Shown here: positions 17,801-25,297 of the stretch, piece by piece
How the letters are laid out: each line of letters opens with the position of its first letter
Numbering within the stretch: position 1 is the stretch's first letter
Assembly: GCA_002307235.1 (NCBI GenBank)
Contig: DBTV01000050.1
Span: 65,557 to 129,556 of the forward strand
Origin: Acidobacteriaceae bacterium UBA1307
GTDB lineage: Bacteria; Acidobacteriota; Terriglobia; Terriglobales; Acidobacteriaceae
Length of the DNA: 64,000 nucleotides
Direction: 5' to 3'
Notes under the pieces: model-generated
The model's database searches: none
The model's input: the letters and a program-made list of their open reading frames with translations, nothing else
Told to the model about the DNA's origin: nothing
Program-made: the position numbers and the translations under genes

Positions 17801-18517
17801 GGTCTGGCTGGCATTGGCACCGCTGCTGGTGACCTGAAACTGATCGACCGCATCGACGGAAACAGCCAGCGAGATCTGGCGGTTGTCGCCCTGTGAGATC
17901 GGCAGACCATCCAGATAGGTCACGGCACCGGAATCGGAGCTACCATTGTCATCGCCGCCCGCACCGTTGTAGGTACCCGAGCGGCCACCGCCCGAGTAGC
18001 CAGGCGTCAATGCGGCAAATGCGGTAGGGTCGCGCTGCGCGCCCGAGCCTAGGTTGAGCGGCAACGCCGTGTAGGTATCGTTTTCCATGTTGACGGTCAT
18101 CGAAGCATTCTCCGTCTCAAGAGCCGGAGGAGCCGCTGTGACCGTGATTGATTCCGAGGCTTCGCCCACGCTCAGCTTGATGTTGATGCCCACCACCTGC
18201 AAAGCGCTGACGGTGATGTTTTCCTGGATGTAGCTCTTGAATCCGTTCTTGTCGACCTGAACCGAGTAGACGCCCGGAATCAGGGCCGGAGCCGCGTAGT
18301 ATCCGGCCGAGGTCGATTGCGCCTTTGTCACCACGCCGGTTTCGGTATTGGTCACCGTCACCTTGGCGCTTGCGACGACGGCATTTTCAGGATCGGTAAT
18401 CGTACCCTGAATCGTGCCTCCGCTTCCGGTTTGTGCAAGCAGATCCGGAATGCAGAAGAACAGACATGCAGCCATGGCGATGAAGCTGATCCACCGCCTT
18501 AGTTCTCTCGCATGCAT
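14819..18517 (-). CDS. Oar-like TonB-dependent outer-membrane receptor with carboxypeptidase-regulatory domain
   Basis: A 1,232-aa outer-membrane protein of the type that is heavily expanded in Acidobacteriota. Start chosen at 18517 because it opens a good signal peptide (MHARELRRWISFIAMAAC, ending DLLAQ) and is preceded by AGGAAAGAGG. Residues ~30-115 form an Ig-like carboxypeptidase-regulatory domain (GTIQGTITDPENAVVASAKV, TNTETG, GYYAAPALIPGVYSVQV). A plug-like segment follows and then a long 22-strand-type barrel (FYGQDDWKVKPNLTVNLGLR, FAPRLGLAYTPIPNWVVRAG). The C-terminus ends in an aromatic beta-strand (SRDWQFSGKITF), typical of outer-membrane insertion. It probably binds a large, perhaps carbohydrate-derived ligand; substrate unknown. 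It is transcribed alone. Confidence 0.92.
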   Translation of the reverse strand: MHARELRRWISFIAMAACLFFCIPDLLAQTGSGGTIQGTITDPENAVVASAKVTVTNTETGVVTKAQSTSAGYYAAPALIPGVYSVQVDKNGFKSYIQENITVSALQVVGINIKLSVGEASESITVTAAPPALETENASMTVNMENDTYTALPLNLGSGAQRDPTAFAALTPGYSGGGRSGTYNGAGGDDNGSSDSGAVTYLDGLPISQGDNRQISLAVSVDAVDQFQVTSSGANASQTGMGSQNYNVKHGTNNFHGSAFWFTRNTAFDSWNYFAKAVTVTNLDGSKSQQPKPAEHQAELGFTFGGPIKKDKIFLFLSGELYHYTAHANPSFMSVPTAAMRGGDFSALLDAKTASKNYVLYDPATLTVDAKGNYKAQKFAGNIIPSQRISQISKNMLSFLPLPSSGKESTYASNYLSSHPTGNSNYEVTERFDYVLTQRQRISVLGNIAKKGFIGYDYNKTSALPLPYVNGSLVTQFLDSGIFEHTFIVTSNFVNQFKAGYVRMNAPVKNPSEQNSAKYAATVMGIGNLPSGGASNDFPAVSFSGGKYGYDAWFSPTGQKSANNQVVLHDDISWSHGKHLISAGFDFAAIEKNSSSWLGTSAPLSLTYSSSVTSGFTGTGTSLASATGDSLATYLLGGLTNPSLTLAPYSTLGTRVKPFSFYGQDDWKVKPNLTVNLGLRWDIFPVVVEAQDRGSFMDPTLVNSITGTKGAMAYLGYGSGKANRRSAGNTYLGNFAPRLGLAYTPIPNWVVRAGFGINYSRNSSANATTGQTGLNVKNQYPATVGGEQPAFYLDNNNANFPAWTSTVTTSATYGTGNYVDATGTFQTAQGVTMANPGTSVRPPTVYNWNFGIEHSLMRTLVLSANYVGSASHFLSSAKSYTGTDIKYNVIGQYLSQLPMATDSNGHTYLSDAQARFPGIALPYAGYGAVTDAKISSAPSITHMLNRFPQYSSVSQTWGTYANADYHALQATLSQKTWHGLSYTANFTYSKTLGNTDGYRANGDVIPSTVYITGKDQSTDAIEHTLSLYDQPYVFKIFGQYRLPFGKHMIGGNNRYARQVGSGWQMSGIYSIASGRPLQFSPGSLYYNPNFHGPVRINGKYGKGYLAGMSNAPRYIDVNAFLQVPKYMIGNLKETAPYNLRYPHSSDIDMAIMRSFDLYRNLKFTFRAEVFNLTNHTEFKGIGVSPPSTYTSSDVDFGQGGGAFTLGSSDTFGRVSSQANNSRDWQFSGKITF

Positions 18518-18959
18518 CACACTAGCCTCTTTCCTGCAAAATCCCGGCGGCAACAGATCGGCACGCGCCGAAATTTTCAATGGACAATTTGTTCTCTATT
18601 TCAGAACCGCAGAATTATGCAAGCTGGTGAGGGCACAGTCAAGGATTTTGCGTTATCGTTACAGGAATCGAATACAGTATAAAAAAACAAAGCTGATATT
18701 AACAAGTAACATATTTAAAATCAAAGCTATAACCAAATTTATTTCGTTACTCTTTGGCTAATACCCTAAAAGTAAAATACCACATAACGGCATCGCGAGC
18801 GCGACGAAAAGCATCCAAAAGAAAACCGGCGGAAGCCGCGCTCGCACCCATCCACACCTTCCTGACTGTTTTTGGGGCCACAGCCTATGGCAAAGCCGCG
18901 CATGCAACCAGGGGGCGGGCGCGAAAACAGCCTCACGGCCCGTACAATTCAAGAAGACG
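18518..18959. other. Divergent, AT-rich intergenic region
   Basis: About 440 bases between the TonB receptor (minus) and the cysteine desulfurase (plus), clearly AT-rich at about 18640-18780. No gene or RNA is evident. A -10-like TACAAT at 18943-18948, 11 nt before the desulfurase ATG, is the only promoter element I can point to. Confidence 0.5.
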
Positions 18960-20114
18960 ATGACACGGATTTACATGGACGCGAATGCCACGACACCTCT
19001 GCTGCCCGAGGTCTTCGAGGCCATGCGCCCCTATTGGATGGAGAGCTACGGCAACGCCTCGTCGATCCATCAGGACGGGCAGCGGGCGCGACAGGCGGTG
19101 GATGCGGCACGCGAGCAGTTGGCGGAGTTTCTAGGCTGTCGCGAGGCCGAGGTTGTGTTCAACTCCGGCGGCACCGAAGGCGACAACACGGCGCTCTGCG
19201 GGCTGCTGGCGCCGGGCGATCATCTGATCACGACAGCCATCGAACACGAGGCCATTCTGCGCACGGCCGAGCGGCTGACCACACGCGGTGTGGAAGTGAG
19301 CTTTATCGCGCCGGAGCCGAGCGGGCTGATTGCGTCCGAGGCTGTGCGCGCGGCATTGCGACCGAATACGAAGCTGATCAGCGTGATGCTCGCCAACAAT
19401 GAAACGGGCGTGCTGCAACCGGTGGAAGAGGTCGGAAAAATCGCAGCCGATGCGGGCGCGTACTTCCACATCGACGCGGTGCAGGGCGCGGGCAAGGTTC
19501 GGCTCGACGTGACGCGTTTCGGCTGCCATCTGCTTTCGATCAGCGCGCACAAGATGCACGGACCGAAGGGCGTGGGCGCGCTCTATGTGCGGAGGGGCAC
19601 GCCGGTTGAACCGCTGCTGGTCGGCGGCAAGCACGAACGACGCCGGCGCGCGGGCACGGAGAATGTGCCGGGGATTGTAGGTCTGGGCAAGGCCGTGGAA
19701 CTGGCGCGGACGGCGCTCGATAACGGCACGCTCACACGACTGGCCGCGCTGCGCGACCGGCTTGAACAAGGGATTCTGGCGATCACTGGCACGCGCGTGC
19801 ATGGCACCGCGCCGCGCGTCGCCAACACAACAAACATCGGCTTCGAGCAGGTGGAGGGCGAGGCGCTGGTGATCGCGCTCGATCTGAAGGGCGTGGCGCT
19901 CAGCGGCGGCTCGGCCTGTTCGTCGGGCTCGACCGAACCGAGCCACGTCTTGATGGCGATGGGCCTCGACAAGACCGAAGCGCGCGCCAGTCTGCGCTTC
20001 AGCCTGCTACGCACGGCAAGCGAAGCCGATGTGGATGCGGTACTCGGCGTGCTGCCCGAGGCCGTGGCGCAACTACGAGCGATTTCTCCGGCCGTGGCTG
20101 GAACAGCACAGTAA
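18960..20114 (+). CDS. Cysteine desulfurase (NifS/IscS family)
   Basis: A 384-aa PLP enzyme that removes sulfur from cysteine as a protein-bound persulfide. MDANATTPLLPEV at the start, GGTEGDN (71-76) and the HIDAVQGAGK strand (170-179) are class V aminotransferase features. K198 in SISAHKMHGPKG forms the PLP aldimine, RRAGTENVPGIVGLG follows, and C320 in GGSACSSGS is the persulfide-forming cysteine. The gene lies 12 nt before mnmA, implying that it supplies sulfur for tRNA 2-thiolation; it could also serve Fe-S assembly. IscS and NifS cannot be separated by sequence here, so no symbol is given. Confidence 0.93.
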   Translation: MTRIYMDANATTPLLPEVFEAMRPYWMESYGNASSIHQDGQRARQAVDAAREQLAEFLGCREAEVVFNSGGTEGDNTALCGLLAPGDHLITTAIEHEAILRTAERLTTRGVEVSFIAPEPSGLIASEAVRAALRPNTKLISVMLANNETGVLQPVEEVGKIAADAGAYFHIDAVQGAGKVRLDVTRFGCHLLSISAHKMHGPKGVGALYVRRGTPVEPLLVGGKHERRRRAGTENVPGIVGLGKAVELARTALDNGTLTRLAALRDRLEQGILAITGTRVHGTAPRVANTTNIGFEQVEGEALVIALDLKGVALSGGSACSSGSTEPSHVLMAMGLDKTEARASLRFSLLRTASEADVDAVLGVLPEAVAQLRAISPAVAGTAQ

Positions 20115-20126
20115 GGTTTCTTCCCC

Positions 20127-21242
20127 ATGAGTGAACGGAAAAAGATTGCAGTAGCCATGTCGGGCGGCGTCGATTCATCGACGGTGGCGGCGTTGCTTGT
20201 CCATGAAGGTGCCGAGGTGGTCGGCCTCACGCTGCAACTGTGGGATCAGCAGCGACTGGCAGGTAAACACGGCATTCCCGATACGCCGCCGGTGGGCCGT
20301 TGCTGCTCCCTTGACGATGTGTACGACGCGCGCAAGGTAGCCGAGCATCTCGGCGTGCCCTATTACGTCGTCAACCAGGAGGAGCGCTTTGAACGCGACG
20401 TGGTGCGGCCGTTTGTCGATGAGTATCTGGCCGGGCGCACGCCGATTCCCTGCTCGCTGTGCAATAACCATCTGAAGTTCGACCAGTTGCTGAAGACGGC
20501 GCGCTCGATCGGATCGGAGTTCATCGCCACCGGTCACTATGCGGTGAATGCGTGGGACGAGCGGCGCGGGCGCTGGATTCTGAAGCACCCCGTGGACCTG
20601 GCCAAGGATCAGACCTACTTTCTGTTCGGCCTGACGCAGGAGCAGTTGGCGCACACGCTGTTTCCTCTGGGCGGAATGACCAAGCCCGAGGTGCGCGAAC
20701 ATGCGCGGGAGTTTGGATTGCGGCTGGCCTCAAAGCCCGACTCGCAGGAGATCTGCTTCATTCCCGGTGGCGATTACAAGCAGTTTTTGGCTGCCTACAT
20801 GGAAGAGCAGGGCCGCGAAATTCCGAAGAGCGCAGGCGAGATGGTCGACAGCGCGGGCAAGGTCATCGCCCATCATGAGGGAATCGAAAACTTCACCATC
20901 GGCCAGCGCAAGGGGCTGGGCGTGTCTTCGCCGACGCCGCTCTACGTGCTGCAGATCGATCCGGCAAGCCACCGGGTCACGGTGGGAGCCGACGACGCAC
21001 TGGCAACGAAAACACTCCGCGCGCACAAACTGAACTGGATCAGTATTCCTGAGCTGCGCACCGCAATGCGGGTAAAGATCAAGATCCGCCACCGGCACGA
21101 ACCGGCTTGGGCAACGCTCGAGCCGGGCGGAACCGATGAGGCCATTGCCACCTTCGACGAGCCGCAACGCGCCGTCACGCCGGGCCAGTCCGCGGTCTTT
21201 TACGACGGCGACGAGGTGGTAGGCGGCGGCTGGATTTTTTGA
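20127..21242 (+). CDS. mnmA: tRNA-specific 2-thiouridylase MnmA
   Basis: A 371-aa cytoplasmic enzyme that thiolates U34 in tRNA-Glu, -Gln and -Lys using ATP. The N-terminal PP-loop is AMSGGVDSS (10-18). The catalytic pair is C109 in IPCSLCNN and C210 in SQEICFIPGG, matching E. coli C102 and C199. The domain GIENFTIGQRKGLGV and the final beta-barrel (PGQSAVFYDGDEVVGGGWI) are complete, so the length is normal. It directly follows the cysteine desulfurase, which would deliver persulfide sulfur to C210. The ATG has AAGG about 11 nt upstream. Confidence 0.96.
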   Translation: MSERKKIAVAMSGGVDSSTVAALLVHEGAEVVGLTLQLWDQQRLAGKHGIPDTPPVGRCCSLDDVYDARKVAEHLGVPYYVVNQEERFERDVVRPFVDEYLAGRTPIPCSLCNNHLKFDQLLKTARSIGSEFIATGHYAVNAWDERRGRWILKHPVDLAKDQTYFLFGLTQEQLAHTLFPLGGMTKPEVREHAREFGLRLASKPDSQEICFIPGGDYKQFLAAYMEEQGREIPKSAGEMVDSAGKVIAHHEGIENFTIGQRKGLGVSSPTPLYVLQIDPASHRVTVGADDALATKTLRAHKLNWISIPELRTAMRVKIKIRHRHEPAWATLEPGGTDEAIATFDEPQRAVTPGQSAVFYDGDEVVGGGWIF

Positions 21243-21278
21243 TATTTTTGGCAGGCGCAGATAAAGCCGACGCGCGGC

Positions 21279-21791
21279 TTAGGAAAAGATCTCGTCGTCG
21301 GAGGCGGGCGCAGCGGGCGCGGATTTTTTGCGCAACGAATCGATGACCGCCTTGACCGAAGTCAGAATGTGCGAGAACTGCTGCACGGGCTTGGCGACGG
21401 CGCCTGAGACAAAGCCCGAAGCACGATCCACGGCATGAAAGACCGCTGAAACCATCGCATCGATGCGCACAACCTGACGATGCAACCGGCCCAGAACGTC
21501 GCTTGCCGCAGCCTGCAAATCCGCCGTCTGCGCGCGCAACCCGTGCGCCAGCGCGGCCACGTCGCTCGCCGTGTTCTCAATGTGCGGCGCAACGCGTGCC
21601 ACCAGTTCGCGCACATTATGCACGATCGGCAGCACCTCATCGCGCAGGCCCTCGTACTCCCGCTGCACAGCACGCACACTGCGGCGCACGATCAGGAAGA
21701 AGGCAAGCAGCAGGATCGTCTGCACCAGAATGGCGAAGGCAACGACAGCGAGGATGGCGATGAGAATTGTTTGCGAATCGAGATTTGGCAT
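21279..21791 (-). CDS. Membrane-anchored DUF948-like protein
   Basis: A 170-aa protein. From MPNLDSQTILIAILAVVAF the first ~33 residues form one transmembrane helix (ending LLLAFFLIV), followed by RRSVRAVQREYEGLRDEVLP and a long amphipathic helical tail, matching the general layout of DUF948 / general-stress membrane proteins. The tail ends KKSAPAAPASDDEIFS. Start at 21791 is preferred over the longer frame because the upstream residues look non-native, but I see no strong ribosome-binding site. It is followed on the same strand by nothing closer than mnmA (convergent) and preceded by the YtxH gene, its likely operon partner. Confidence 0.7.
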   Translation of the reverse strand: MPNLDSQTILIAILAVVAFAILVQTILLLAFFLIVRRSVRAVQREYEGLRDEVLPIVHNVRELVARVAPHIENTASDVAALAHGLRAQTADLQAAASDVLGRLHRQVVRIDAMVSAVFHAVDRASGFVSGAVAKPVQQFSHILTSVKAVIDSLRKKSAPAAPASDDEIFS

Positions 21792-21896
21792 GAGCGAAGT
21801 CCGCCGGGCATCGAAGAGCCGCGCTGCCCGCAGGCGCATAACAGAAGCCTGTTTTGCGCACCCGCAAGCCAAGGCCCACGGGCGCGCTTCGACTGT

Positions 21897-22292
21897 TTAG
21901 TAGGGCTTTTCGTCGGTCGCCGAGGCGCGATAGGCCTCGCGACCGGCTTCGGCGGCAGCGGCAATGCGACTGGTCTGCTCGGCCACCGCGCTCTTGCCCC
22001 GCTCGACAAAGTCTTCCCACTGGACACGACCGCGATCAACGGCCGCGCGCCCCTTTTCGACGTATTCGGCTACCTGCTGTTTGCTGTGATCCACAAAGGC
22101 GCTGACCTCATCGGCGGCCAGCTTGGTGCGGGCGCGCAGATATTCGCTGCCCTCGCGGGCACTGTTGGCAAGGTCTTCACGCGTCTCACGACCGCTCTTG
22201 GGTGCGTACAAAATGCCGACGAGCGCCCCCACTCCGAGCCCAGCCAGGAACCATGCCAGGCCGTACGATTTGTTTTCTTTTTCCTCAGCCAT
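21897..22292 (-). CDS. YtxH-domain stress protein
   Basis: A 131-aa protein with the YtxH hallmark: a short glycine-rich transmembrane segment followed by a basic motif (YGLAWFLAGLGVGALVGIL, then YAPKSGRETRED, residues 9-40). The rest is a charged helical region (ANSAREGSEYLRARTKLAAD and onwards). YtxH proteins are small membrane-associated stress proteins of unknown mechanism. Start at 22292 is fixed by AAGGAG about 12 nt upstream. It precedes the DUF948-like gene by 105 nt on the same strand, a pairing seen in other bacteria. Confidence 0.8.
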   Translation of the reverse strand: MAEEKENKSYGLAWFLAGLGVGALVGILYAPKSGRETREDLANSAREGSEYLRARTKLAADEVSAFVDHSKQQVAEYVEKGRAAVDRGRVQWEDFVERGKSAVAEQTSRIAAAAEAGREAYRASATDEKPY

Positions 22293-22497
22293 GACGAAAT
22301 CACGCTCCTTTTGCTGCCCTAAGAAAGAATGCCTGAGAGTATCAAATTCCGCCGGTGGCGGCAAATAATCTCAACGTGCTCCAAAAGGCACCCGTTCGCA
22401 CAAGCGAGCTCACTACGCTCTCATTGTACGTTCGTTTTCCGGCGATGGCGTAAAGAACCGCGCGGACGCAGCAAGATTCGCAACCCCAGCCCCTATA

Positions 22498-22566
22498 GCA
22501 TTTTGCTCATTGTTGTAGAGGGAAAACCGGATATCGAGGGTCTTTTTCCTCAAGAAAAATCCCCCC
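22498..22566 (+). repeat. Dispersed repeat family R2, copy A
   Basis: Begins GCATTTTGCTCATTGTTGTA, continues GAGGGAAAACCGGAT and ends with a CTTTTTCCTCAAGAAAAAT mini-hairpin. It shares this order with copy B (28099-28162, minus) and the first half with copy C (46510-46546). It occupies the ~315-nt gap between the YtxH gene and the next minus-strand gene, in which I see nothing else. Confidence 0.65.
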
Positions 22567-22607
22567 TTGCACGAACCACAACACTGCATGTGTATTGGGA
22601 AAACACC

Positions 22608-23144
22608 CTAACGGGCGGGCCACTCCTCTACGACAATGCCGAGGTCGTTGAGTTGCTGAAGGGCAACCTCGACGTTGCGGCGGGCGCGGGGGCGATCCTT
22701 GGGATTGATGTGCTGCGACTCGGCAACAACGATCACACGGCCATAACGCCAGGCGCCGGGCGGAATCGCGGCCACGGTCTTGGCCAGATCCTCGGGGCGA
22801 ATCTGCGACTCCTGATGGTGCGCGGCGGCCTTGCCTGCGGCGGGCGCGGGATCGGTATTGATGCGCAGCGTCAGCGTGTCGGGGCCGGCGGAAAGAAGAG
22901 GATTGGCCCAGAGGTTGGCATCATGCACGTCGGCATAGAGGCTTTTGGTGGGCAGAGGAATCCGTTCCAACTGTGCCCGCTGCAGATCGCGCTCGCTGGC
23001 CGTGGCCTGCGCCTTACGTTCGGCGTTGACGGCGGTTTGCGCGACACCGACCACCGCCTGTTTTTCCTGGCGGCAAGCAACAACGAAGCAGGCCAGAAGC
23101 AGACCCGCGCACAGCAGATTCCGGATGCGTCCTCGATCATTCAC
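22608..23144 (-). CDS. Putative lipoprotein of unknown function
   Basis: A ~178-aa protein if started at GTG 23144 (VNDRGRIRNLLCAGLLLACF); the N-terminus is a signal sequence ending in a lipobox-like FVVAC, which predicts lipidation at that Cys. The next 40 residues are helical (QTAVNAERKAQATASERDLQ). The C-terminal ~100 residues contain NPLLSAGPDTLTLRINTDPA, AWRYGRVIVVAESQHINPKD and RRNVEVALQQLNDLGIVVEE, which looks like a compact alpha/beta domain. No family recognised. No strong ribosome-binding site supports the start. It diverges from the FMN-reductase gene. Confidence 0.55.
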   Translation of the reverse strand: MNDRGRIRNLLCAGLLLACFVVACRQEKQAVVGVAQTAVNAERKAQATASERDLQRAQLERIPLPTKSLYADVHDANLWANPLLSAGPDTLTLRINTDPAPAAGKAAAHHQESQIRPEDLAKTVAAIPPGAWRYGRVIVVAESQHINPKDRPRARRNVEVALQQLNDLGIVVEEWPAR

Positions 23145-23229
23145 ATGGAAAAGAATAACAGGAATGCGAGAGCCTGCATCACTGCGGGATTTCAAGCCCT
23201 GTAGTACTCTGCGACAGAACAGGAGAACC

Positions 23230-23826
23230 ATGAGCACACGGATTGTCGCCGTTGTCGGCAGCTATCGCAAAAACGGAACGGTGGATGCGGCGGTCGAGGC
23301 CGTGCTTGCCGGCGCACGTGCGCGGGGCGCGGTGACACAGACCCTCTACCTGACCGAGGAACAGCTCGGCTTTTGTACCAACTGCCGGGTTTGCGCACAG
23401 ACGCCGGGTGAAGAGCGCGGCAAATGCACGCAGGACGACGCGCTCGAACCGATTCTCTGCGCAATTGAGGCAGCCGATGCCGTCGTGCTGGCCTCGCCCG
23501 TGAATTACTGGAATGTGACGGCGATCTTCCGTCGCTTCATGGAGCGGTTGCTCGGCTACGCCTATTGGCCGTGGGGACAAGTCGCGCCCAAGGTCCGCAG
23601 CAAAAAAAAGCCGCGCAAGGCAGTGCTGATTGCCTCGGCGGCCATGCCGGGGTTTCTGATTCCGCTCGCCACCGGTGCGCCACGCGCGCTGAAGACCACC
23701 GCGCAGATGCTGGGGGCCAGGGTTGTCGGCAAGCTCTGGATCGGCTTCTCCTCCGGGAAAGAACATCAGCAACTTCGCGAAGGCGTGCGACAACGCGCGC
23801 AGCGGCTTGGCGAAAAGCTCGTATAA
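23230..23826 (+). CDS. NADPH-dependent FMN reductase / flavodoxin-like protein
   Basis: A 198-aa flavodoxin-fold protein. The N-terminal phosphate-binding loop reads VVGSYRKNGTVDAAVEA (8-24) and ASPVNYWNVTAIFRRFMERL (about 86-105) is the second FMN-contacting segment. A Cys-containing insert FCTNCRVCAQTPGEERGKCT (about 48-67) resembles those of iron-sulfur flavoproteins, so an Fe-S or disulfide function is possible. Start fixed by AGGAGAACC before ATG. Likely a cytoplasmic redox enzyme; substrate unknown. Transcribed alone and terminated by the hairpin at 23833. Confidence 0.82.
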   Translation: MSTRIVAVVGSYRKNGTVDAAVEAVLAGARARGAVTQTLYLTEEQLGFCTNCRVCAQTPGEERGKCTQDDALEPILCAIEAADAVVLASPVNYWNVTAIFRRFMERLLGYAYWPWGQVAPKVRSKKKPRKAVLIASAAMPGFLIPLATGAPRALKTTAQMLGARVVGKLWIGFSSGKEHQQLREGVRQRAQRLGEKLV

Positions 23827-23832
23827 ACGCAG

Positions 23833-23862
23833 AAAAAGCGGAGCCCGAAGGCTCCGCTTTTT
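23833..23862. terminator. Bidirectional terminator
   Basis: AAAAAGCGGAGCC / GGCTCCGCTTTTT with a CGAA tetraloop, flanked by A- and T-runs, between the convergent FMN-reductase and nusB genes. It can work on both strands. Confidence 0.92.
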
Positions 23863-23881
23863 GCATGAAAGCAATCACGGC

Positions 23882-24301
23882 TTATTTGCCGATCAGGCTC
23901 TTGGCAATCGAATCAAGCATGCCGTTGAGGAAGTTGATTGATTCCGGCGCGGAATAGCGACGAGCAATCTCCAGTGCCTCATTGATGACGATGGGAAACG
24001 GCGTGCCCTTGAAGGCCAGCATTTCGCCCACGGCCATGCGCAGCAGGTTGCGATCCACCGCCGGCATGCGCTCGATCTTCCAGCGGCGCGAGTGGGTGGC
24101 GATCAGTTCGTCAATCTTCTCGAGCCGGTCGACGGCGGCGCGGAACAGGTCGTCGGCAAAGCCATGGACCTCGGGCTCAACCTCGTCAGCGGCACGCCAG
24201 AAGGTGGAACGCACCTGATCGGGAGACTGTTTGCCGAGATCGGCCTGGAAGAGCATCTGCATTGCAAGTTCGCGGGATTTACGGCGGGGCCCAGAGTTCA
24301 C
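23882..24301 (-). CDS. nusB: Transcription antitermination factor NusB
   Basis: A 139-aa all-helical protein of normal length. The start RRKSRELAMQMLFQADLGKQ and the segments ERMPAVDRNLLRMAVGEML and PFPIVINEALEIARRYSAPE, then INFLNGMLDSIAK, are characteristic of NusB. With NusE (S10) it binds boxA in rRNA leaders and prevents Rho termination. Its ATG overlaps the ribH stop by 4 bases, the classical ribH-nusB arrangement, so it is the second gene of a two-gene operon. Confidence 0.96.
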   Translation of the reverse strand: MNSGPRRKSRELAMQMLFQADLGKQSPDQVRSTFWRAADEVEPEVHGFADDLFRAAVDRLEKIDELIATHSRRWKIERMPAVDRNLLRMAVGEMLAFKGTPFPIVINEALEIARRYSAPESINFLNGMLDSIAKSLIGK

Positions 24302-25167
24302 GCTTGACCGCCTTGCTGAAGCTTGCGCGTAAGGCTGACCATCTCGATGGCAGCCACAGCGGCTTCGAATCCCTTGTTACCAGCCTTGATGCCGGCGCGT
24401 TGCAGAGCCTGTTCGAGCGTCTCGCAGGTGAGTACGCCGAAGCTGTGGGGAATACCCGTCTCCTGTTGCGACTGGCCGATGCCCCGCGAAACCTCGTTGT
24501 AGATGGCCTCGTAGTGCGCCGTCTCGCCACGCAGCAGGCAGCCGAGCGTGATGATCGCGTCCACCTGATGCTGGTTGGCGATGGTGCGCGCCGCGGCGGG
24601 CACCTCCCAGGCGCCAGGCACGCGCACGATCTGAATCGCATCGCGCGCAGCACCGGAACGCAGCAGCGCATCGAGCGCGGCATCAAGCAGGCGGTCGGTG
24701 ATCACCGCATTCCAGCGGGCGACGACGATAGCAAACTTCATGCCTTCGGCGCTCAGATCGCCTTCGACGGCAACCGGCTTGCCCTTGACGGGATCGGTCC
24801 ATGCCCAGAAAGAAAATTTGAAACCGGGTTCGGGCTCGACAGTAAACAGTTGCGACTTCCAACTGGTTTCGGCAATCGCCGACAGGCGCTGCAAAGCTGG
24901 CTCTCCGCCTTGGGAGCGGAGCCATGCGGCCGCGGCCTGATGCACGCTGTCGAGCGCGGTGACTTCCACGAGTACGTCGGCAGTGGGGGGAAACTGGCCA
25001 TCCACAAACTCAAGATTGCCGAGGGGCGCGAGAAATGCGGCGCCACGGCTCGACGGCTCCTGCCAGCCCTTGCCTTCGGCAAAGCCCAAAGCGGCGAAGA
25101 AACGCGCGAGGCGCTCATACGCTTCGGGAGTGCCAGCAGGACGCAGGAATGAAATTCCTTTAATCAT
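24298..25167 (-). CDS. ribH: Lumazine synthase (RibH) with an N-terminal glyoxalase/VOC-like domain
   Basis: A 289-aa fusion. Residues ~1-130 resemble a single VOC/glyoxalase-fold module: GISFLRPAG, ARFFAALGFAEGKGWQEPSS, VEVTALDSVHQAAAAWLRSQ, QLFTVEPEPGFKFSFWAWTD. Residues ~137-285 are 6,7-dimethyl-8-ribityllumazine synthase: FAIVVARWNAVITDRLLDAA, VPGAWEVPAAA, ITLGCLLRGETAHYEAI (R213 and the catalytic-type H218), SFGVLTCETLEQALQRAG and GNKGFEAAVAAIEM. The enzyme makes the riboflavin precursor from ribityl-aminouracil and dihydroxybutanone phosphate. Normal RibH is ~155 aa, so the N-terminal half is extra. No classical ribosome-binding site precedes the ATG; TAAAAT ends 7 nt upstream, suggesting a leaderless mRNA starting at this ATG, which also supports the long start. 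Confidence 0.92.
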   Translation of the reverse strand: MIKGISFLRPAGTPEAYERLARFFAALGFAEGKGWQEPSSRGAAFLAPLGNLEFVDGQFPPTADVLVEVTALDSVHQAAAAWLRSQGGEPALQRLSAIAETSWKSQLFTVEPEPGFKFSFWAWTDPVKGKPVAVEGDLSAEGMKFAIVVARWNAVITDRLLDAALDALLRSGAARDAIQIVRVPGAWEVPAAARTIANQHQVDAIITLGCLLRGETAHYEAIYNEVSRGIGQSQQETGIPHSFGVLTCETLEQALQRAGIKAGNKGFEAAVAAIEMVSLTRKLQQGGQA

Positions 25168-25173
25168 GATTTG

Positions 25174-25179
25174 ATTTTA
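25174..25179 (-). promoter_or_regulatory. -10 box of ribH-nusB (leaderless arrangement)
   Basis: TAAAAT on the minus strand with exactly 6 nt between it and the ribH ATG, so the predicted +1 is the A of ATG. No good -35 is visible. Confidence 0.5.
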
Positions 25180-25250
25180 TCGTGCCGGGGCAGGGGGGCG
25201 GCTAGTAACACCGGAGAGAATAAGACCACGGGAATCTGTTTTTCAAAAGG

Positions 25251-25277
25251 AAAAGGCCGACACAAGGTCGGCCTTTT
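25251..25277 (-). terminator. Intrinsic terminator of the Ig-like lipoprotein gene
   Basis: AAAAGGCCGAC / GTCGGCCTTTT, 11-bp perfect stem with a 5-nt loop, beyond the stop of the gene ending at 25298. A- and T-runs flank both sides, so it may also work on the plus strand. Confidence 0.88.
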
Positions 25278-25297
25278 CTGGTATAAATCGCCGACGG

